Assembly: GCA_963920525.1 (NCBI GenBank)
Contig: OY986439.1
Coordinates: 32,371,819-32,435,818 of the forward strand
Origin: Dichetophora obliterata
Taxonomy: Eukaryota; Arthropoda; Insecta; Diptera; Sciomyzidae
Reading direction: 5' to 3'
Length of the DNA: 64,000 nucleotides
The position numbers and the translations under genes are program-made. Positions 58,106 through 64,000 of this stretch are shown here, one piece after another; position 1 is the stretch's first letter, and every line of letters starts with the position of its first letter. A model generated the notes under the pieces. The model had not been told where the DNA came from, did not search any database, and worked only from the letters and a program-made list of their open reading frames with translations.

Positions 58106-58255
58106 GTAAGTCGAAAACTGAAAAATAATTAAATAAAACAAAGCTTAAAAATAAAACAAATAAATTTTTTCAATAAAAGGGGATAAGAAAAGAAAAATTT
58201 CAATACGTTAACAATTTTATTCAATAAAAAAAAAAGAACAAAGAAAAAAATTCAT
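58106..58255 (+). other. internal deletion junction region of the provirus
   Basis: Where gag and most of pol should lie, only about 150 bp of A-rich DNA separate the env donor from the pol remnant. A near-repeat of TTTCAATAAAA words (58170, 58219) lies here and could mark the breakpoints. The exact junction cannot be placed without an intact relative. Confidence 0.6.
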
Positions 58256-59713
58256 GTGGAAAAAAACCCAGAAAAAACGTGCAGAATAATACAGGATAAA
58301 CCAAACACTAACGTGGACGTAAACATTAACGATACAGAATCTAATCACGCTACAAACGGAAGCACAATTCACTCTGCTATAGAAAATCTCAACGATGGAA
58401 TAGCTATTTCCGAAAAACCACTAAACGATTTTAATCTACAAATAATTCTACAAATATCAAGCCAAGCACCTGAAATCACAGTCGAAATTCCATTTAGAAA
58501 TAAACAAAGACGCATAATCCGAAAAACTAATTTTAATGAAGACAGTATTACTCAAATTTTAAAAAACTATATGGCACCTAATAAATTATCTGCCATCTAT
58601 ACGGATGACGATACATTCAGAATAGTCCAGGATGTATACTCCAAATATTTTTCACATACCCAAATATTCCGTGTAATACGCTGCATGGAAATATTACAGG
58701 ACATAACACAAAGCGACGAACAAGAACAGTTGATTAGGGATTATCACAATCGACATAACCATAGAGGAATAAATGAAACACATTTGCATCTCAAAAGAAA
58801 GTACTACTTTCCATTTATGAAAAATAAAATCACACAAACAATTAATAACTGCGAAACCTGCAAAACTCAAAAATACGATAGGAATCCCCCTAAAACAAAA
58901 TTTGAAAAACCAGAAACACCTATTAAGCCACTCGATATTTTGCACATCGATATATATACAATTAACAATCACCCTATCTTAACAATAATTGACAAATTTT
59001 CTAAGTTCGGAGCAGGTTATAATCTACAATCGAAAAATAGCGTATCCATCCTAAAAGCATTAAAAACATACATCAGTGTTTACGGTACACCTCGAAAAAT
59101 TGTATGTGACCAAGGTCAAGAATTTATGGCAAATATATTTAAGGACTTCTGTCGTCAGTACCAAATAGAACTGCATTTTACGTCATTCCAACAATCGAGT
59201 AGTAATTCTCCAGTAGAGCGTATGCATTCCACTTTAACTGAAATTTACAGAATTTTACTTACAACTCGAAAAGAAAACAATCTATCTCTTGAACATGACG
59301 AAATTTTAGCAGAAACATTTATAACTTACAATAACGCAATTCACTCCGCCACCAAACACACTCCCTACGAGTTATTTTTTGGCAGAACATACAAATTCAA
59401 TAACATAATTTCATTTCACAATGAACACGAATACCTTCAAAAGTTAAAAGAATATCAGGAGATTCTATACCCAAAAATATGTGAACAGCTTAAACAAATT
59501 ACAAGCCTTAACATAGATAAAATCAATGTAACTAGAGACGAACCCGAAAATTTCGACAGCAACAAAACCATATTTAGAAAAGAAAATAGAAGAAATAAAA
59601 TGACTCCTAGATTCACAAAACATAAAGTAAAACGCAATAAAAAAGTCACATTAACCACAATAAAAGACCAAAAATTACACAAATCCAAACTAAGAAAACA
59701 AAATAAACCATAA
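58187..59713 (+). pseudogene. pol: pol remnant with integrase (gag/PR/RT/RNase H deleted)
   Basis: The frame is open from 58187 (stop TAA at 58184) but has no ATG until the MAPNK methionine, about 106 codons after the GTG at 58256; it is the 3' part of a longer pol frame. Numbering from that GTG: linker after RNase H (1-155), HHCC zinc-binding motif (H164/H169, C199, C202), then the catalytic D232, D285 and E321, with the D-E spacing of 35 typical of retroviral integrases, then a basic C-terminal tail (440-485). Catalytic residues are all present, so only the upstream part is lost. In the intact element this protein inserts the DNA copy into the genome. Confidence 0.88.
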
Positions 59714-59790
59714 ATTTTAACATTATACCTCGAATTTTTTTTCCAATAGGCACTTTTAGCTTGCATTATATTTGTATATTTTCACTTTTT

Positions 59791-59792
59791 AG
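59791..59792 (+). promoter_or_regulatory. env: env 3' splice site
   Basis: TATATTTTCACTTTTTAG|G lies just past the pol stop. It is pyrimidine-rich and in phase with the donor at 58106, restoring an unbroken env frame. Confidence 0.75.
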
Positions 59793-61452
59793 GGTACAAC
59801 TGGTCATTGGACAGTTAATAGAGATTCATAACGTCAAAGATAACCAAGGTATAATTCCACTCAGACTCGGACCGGCACGAGTAGTAAAAGGGTATAACAA
59901 TTTAATCCATATAATCGACCTAGACAAATACCATGAAAACATTAACAAATTATCCACTACCTTTACTGAAATTAAAGCACAAGGTATACAACCAAATCTT
60001 ATAAAAGTAACTGAAATGAAACTTTTCGAACTAAAGAATAAAATTCAAACACTATCACCTGTTGCTAGACAAAAAAGGGGTATCTTGAATGGACTAGGAT
60101 CAGTAGTAAAGTTTATTACAGGAAACATGGATGCGGTTGATGCACAAAATTTAAATAATGAAATAACAAAATTAAAAGAAAATGAAGAAAACTTACAAAA
60201 AGAATCGGTCAATCAAAACAAATTGAATATGCAAATGATCGCAAGATTTAAAAATATTACTGAACACATGAATAATGAACATAGCACAATTGAAAAATTT
60301 GTAAACAAATATTCAAAAGAAACAGCCAATAAAATTAAAAGAAATGAAAATATTCTAGAAGAAATGCAATATCTTAACCAACTTAACTACAATATAGATA
60401 TTTTATTCAATCATATCACAGACATAGCAGAAGCCATACTATTAGCCAAACTAAACATTATATCCAAGCTTATATTAAACCAAAAAGAGTTACAAGAAAT
60501 TAGAAATTATATGATTAATCAATCCATTAAAATTGAAACAGATGAAGAAATATACGAACTATTACAATTACAAGCATATTATAATCATTCTAATGTCATA
60601 TTCAATGTTCAAATACCTAATCTTTATACAGAAAATTATCAGCTATATCATATTATACCTACCCCTATAAACATAACAAAGCAAATAATAACAAAATCAT
60701 ACATAACTTACAATAACAAAACAATTCAGTTTTTCGACAAAACATGCCAAAGAATATCTAAAATATACTTTTGCCAAAAACCAATCCAAAAAGAAAACAC
60801 TCAAGAATCTAAATGCCTGGGGCAGCTCATGCAAAATCAACCTGGACACTGCGACCTGTATGACCTCGGAAAGATAACAACAATCTTCCAGCCAGAAGCC
60901 AACTTTATCGTCTATATTAATATACCCTATACACTAATAAATTCTACTTGCAGTCAAAGACAATACACAGTTGAAGGTACCGGTGCTATTCATTTCCAGA
61001 ACTGCGACATCGCTATAAGAGGTATCATCTACAAGAGCAATGTTGGAATTTTCTGGGACGAGATACATATCCTGCCAATAACACACTCAGGAATACAAGC
61101 CCTGTCAGTAACCGAAGCCCTAAACTTGGAAAAACTTCGCGACCATCAAATCGAAAGCTACGCATCAGTTAAACACCTCAGCACAATTACATATGCCCAA
61201 GACGCACTGCAATATACGTTAATTGTAATCCTTGTCCTGATCTTCATTTACGTCCCTAGGAAAATAATGGCATCAATTTATACACCGCAAACCAATTTCG
61301 TAAGGGCCACTGCACAATCTTTATGGCCCTCACTTCATACTGGGGGGGGAGGAGTTACGACCCCCACTCAAACGACAACAACAAATACATATACTTCTCA
61401 GCCACCACCCAAACCATCGAGGCTCAATACGCCGCTGCAACACTTACAGTAA
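59793..61452 (+). CDS. env: errantivirus envelope glycoprotein (main exon)
   Basis: About 550 residues with no stop or frameshift. Features in order: ectodomain N-terminal part; a furin-type site RQKR encoded at 60067-60078; immediately after it a glycine-rich hydrophobic fusion-peptide-like segment and a heptad-rich coiled-coil region; several NxT/NxS glycosylation sites; paired cysteines in the C-terminal ectodomain; one transmembrane helix at about 61210-61257; then a Pro/Thr-rich tail. The last 33 codons lie within the polypurine tract and 3' LTR. The envelope lets gypsy-type elements reach the germline from somatic follicle cells. Retention of env with loss of gag and RT is unusual. Confidence 0.88.
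61342..61352 (+). other. polypurine tract
   Basis: GGGGGGGGAGG directly abuts the 3' LTR start (AGTTAC). It primes plus-strand DNA synthesis and lies inside the env coding frame. Confidence 0.9.
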
Positions 61453-62112
61453 CAATTACAACAAACACAACAACAATACCAAATTAACCAACAAGTCAAA
61501 GACATCGTTACTACATTTACAACAACAGCACAAACGGCAATTAAATCTCGGCACCCACAACAATAGCACCAGAAACAACAACATAATAAGCCCCACTGCA
61601 CTACTTAAAGTGCAGCGTAATCAATAAGATATTTTAAGTGTTCCAATTTTATTTACACTCTTTCTTTATTTTTTTCCTCATAAATCGCAACTATTAAAAT
61701 AGGTTCAATTTTAAAGTATAACATTAAAATCAAACTCTTGCATTTCTGATATTATGTTGCAACCATAAATTGGGCAACATTTTACGATTATTTATTCTAC
61801 ATATTAACCACAAGACATTAAAATGAAACCCTTGCATTTTTGATATTATGTTGCAACTATAAATTAGGCAACACTTTGCGACTATTAACTTTTACATATT
61901 AACCACATTGTATTTCTTTTACATACATTACATTTCTCCTATTTTACAATTGTATTTCTTCCATTTATATCTTTACATACTTTTACACATTTACATTTCG
62001 AAAACGAATTGGTTAGATTTTAAGAAAGAGTTGTAATAAAGTTCAGTTCTAAGTTTACAGCAGAAAAGAAAAGTGTGTTTCAATCAAACTGCTCTAAGCA
62101 AGGAACATAACT
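61353..62112 (+). repeat. 3' LTR (760 bp)
   Basis: Same start, end and internal landmarks as the 5' LTR at a constant offset of 4384; poly(A) signal at 62035-62040. The env stop codon (61450-61452) lies 100 bases inside it. Confidence 0.92.
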
Positions 62113-62118
62113 CGCGCG

Positions 62119-64000
62119 AATTAAGGAATACATTCTATGCGTAGGTTCTTCAAGAATTCTGCATTGAAAATTTGAAGCCATTTCGGAAAGTGTTGTATAT
62201 TAAAAAGATATTTAAAAATGTCAATTCGAAAAATGTTAAATTCCAAAAAAAATTTCAAAATTTTGAAAATGTGTCAAATTTCGAAAAGTGTAAAGTATTG
62301 CAAAAAATTGTCGTATCTTAAAAAAATGTGAAATTTTAAAATAGTATTACATTTTGAAGTGTAAAATTTCAAATAAGTGCCAAATTGAACAAATAAAAGA
62401 ATGATTTTACTTTCCACACTAAAATTTTGTTTTTAATATTTTGATGATATGTATTTAGACCTTCTAAACTCAAATATGCAAAAAAAGCACGCCCGCAAGT
62501 AGTTTAGGAGATAAAATTTATGAAAAATTATCATACAATTGCCAAAATTTGACATTGTTGTTTTCGTAATTTGACACTTTTTCCGTTTTTTTTTTTCTTG
62601 AAATTTTACACTTTATTCGAAATGAAAATTTTTTTAAATTTTAAAGATTTTTTCAAGATTTTTTTAAAATTTTTTTTCATATGCATATTTTTTGTTTTCT
62701 AAATTTTTTTTCAAGATTTTTGTTTCAAGATTTTATTTTTTCAAGATTTTTTTATTAAAATTTTTTTTCAAGATTTTGACATTCAAGCAAACGCTTTGAT
62801 CCCTTACTATATACCTATTGCTCAAGATTTACTTATGTATGTATATACCTATATTGCATAAAATGAGATTAAATACTTTAGTTTTAAATAAAAATTTAAA
62901 GCTCTTTCGTTAATGCCGCCGGCTTCGACGTCGGTGTTTTACAGAAAATTTTTACTATTTATAAATTCAGCACTTGAGCAAAACAAAAATTACGAGAAGA
63001 GGCTAAAAAAAATTAATTTCAAAAACAACAGACAGACAGAAAAAAACAAATTGAAACAAACACAGAAGATATAAGCGCAAGAAAAAAATTCACACATGCA
63101 AGATATGTATTATATAATTGGAAGTAAATAAAGTAATAAATACAAGTTGCCGGTTCGCGGCGCAGACAAAAAAAAATAAAAAGCCGGTCGTCGTTTTTTC
63201 TTCACTGCCAACATTCACACGGCAACAAAAACCACAGTAGAAACAGCAACAGTAGAAACAGCAACAACAAAAACGCGACGTTTAAAATGCACAAAGCTGA
63301 GCAACCGCCACCGCTGCTGCTGCTGCTTCTGCGATAGATGGAGATTAAAAAAAAAATACAATAAAACTTGAATTAGTATTCTTTGGCTTTTTTTAGCTGC
63401 TCTAAAAGTAATGCAATTTTACAGTTAAATCTGTCATTTGTTCTTATTATGGCTGGAGTCGTGGTATTAGTAGTAGTAGTTGTTTTTGTTGTAAAACTTG
63501 TTATTACCATGCAGTGTGTGTTGTTGTTGCTATGCCCTCAAGGAAGCAGGAAGGAAGGATCATCTTCCCTTTTGTTATATTCAGCATTTAAGCTTAGAGA
63601 ATGCAACATGAACGAGTTGCACCCATAGAAGTAAAATATAAGGAAGCGGTGTAGTTGAAGTGGAATGAAGTATTTTACAAACACAGTGAAGTTGACACAA
63701 ACACAAAAACATTCAAACAGGGCCGCATTCAATTATGTAGTAAATGAAGGCGTAAATTTTTTTTTATTTTTTAGATGTATGCTTACTATGCAATTTTTAT
63801 ATACCACCGTTATATAATATGTTGCGTTACCAATTTTTTTACATAGAAAAGCATTGCTAAAATAATGTAAAAGACATGAACTCAGAATGAGACTGAAACA
63901 ACAAAAGTTACTTTTAATGATTTTTTAAAAATTCTTTTCAAAAAACTATTTTTTATAAACTATTTAATTGATATTAAAATAACACAAAAACTAAACAACT
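62119..64000. other. 5' flank / intron 1 DNA right of the provirus
   Basis: 62140-62640 contains degenerate inverted words (GTGTAAAATTTCAAA, TTGAAATTTTACACT). 62645-62780 is the TTTTTCAAGATT array. 63130-63330 is locally richer in GC and has CAA/CAG-type triplets; on the minus strand it could hold a dm leader exon, but no consensus donor or core promoter was secured. The remainder shows no gene. Confidence 0.35.

Larger units (their letters stand above)
56969..62112 (+). mobile_element. errantivirus provirus (gypsy/ZAM-like), internally deleted
   Basis: An LTR retrotransposon of the insect retrovirus group (Metaviridae, Errantivirus): 5' LTR, tRNA-Ser-type primer site, pol remnant with integrase, complete env, polypurine tract, 3' LTR. 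Length is 5144 bp, where full-length relatives are about 7-8.5 kb. Gag, protease, reverse transcriptase and RNase H are gone, so it cannot move alone. The two LTRs are the same length (760 bp) and look identical, implying a very recent insertion made in its deleted form with proteins supplied by an intact relative. Orientation is opposite to dm. Confidence 0.92.

Noticed and set aside
58694..58972. Minus-strand frame within pol
   Set aside because: Shadow of the integrase frame.

Overview
The window looks like the nuclear genome of a higher fly (Diptera, Cyclorrhapha), probably not Drosophila itself. It is very AT-rich, mostly non-coding, has eukaryotic splice signals, and carries many short transposon relics. 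One host protein-coding exon is recognisable: the large second exon of the Myc orthologue (diminutive, dm) on the minus strand at 41578-43289. Family-diagnostic blocks identify it (the Myc box II core with DCMW, a central block with HNVDLRACVMGSNNISL, and DHSYTRCND followed by ETPSDS). The species cannot be named from the sequence; tephritid or calyptrate flies are both possible.

Layout relative to dm, which reads right to left. Positions 1-41577 are intron 2. The bHLH-zipper exon is not found in it, so the intron exceeds 41 kb and runs off the left edge. Positions 43290-64000 are intron 1 and/or 5' flank; no first exon could be assigned with confidence. There is no bacterial or CRISPR content, and no second host protein gene is supported.

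The non-coding DNA falls into two classes. (a) Short terminal-inverted-repeat or foldback elements: hAT-type (18558-19173 with a perfect 8-bp target duplication, plus a truncated copy at 50996), piggyBac-type flanked by TTAA (40330-40647, 44405-44535), TTA-flanked (4156-4683, 48855-49316), TA-flanked (11757-12511 with a pogo-like helix-turn-helix relic, 34438-35920, 55124-55777, 56380-56541, and a chain of three abutting elements at 29443-30455). There is also a nest of elements at 48.7-50.8 kb and tRNA-like SINE pieces. (b) Kilobase patches in which one short word dominates: TTTACGATATTTT (1-612), AAGTAATT (2.6-5.6 kb), GATCAA (9.7-11.5 kb), AAAGCTTT (20.2-29.3 kb in patches, and 43.4-45.7 kb), GTATCTA (37.7-39 kb) and CGCCTAAAAGTAGGCA (39.6-40.7 kb).

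At 56969-62112 lies a plus-strand errantivirus (gypsy/ZAM-like endogenous retrovirus) with apparently identical 760-bp LTRs, a CGCG target duplication, a tRNA-Ser-type primer site and a G-rich polypurine tract. Gag, protease, reverse transcriptase and RNase H are missing. The integrase-bearing end of pol and a complete, spliced env remain. It sits antisense to dm, upstream of the start codon, and must have inserted very recently.
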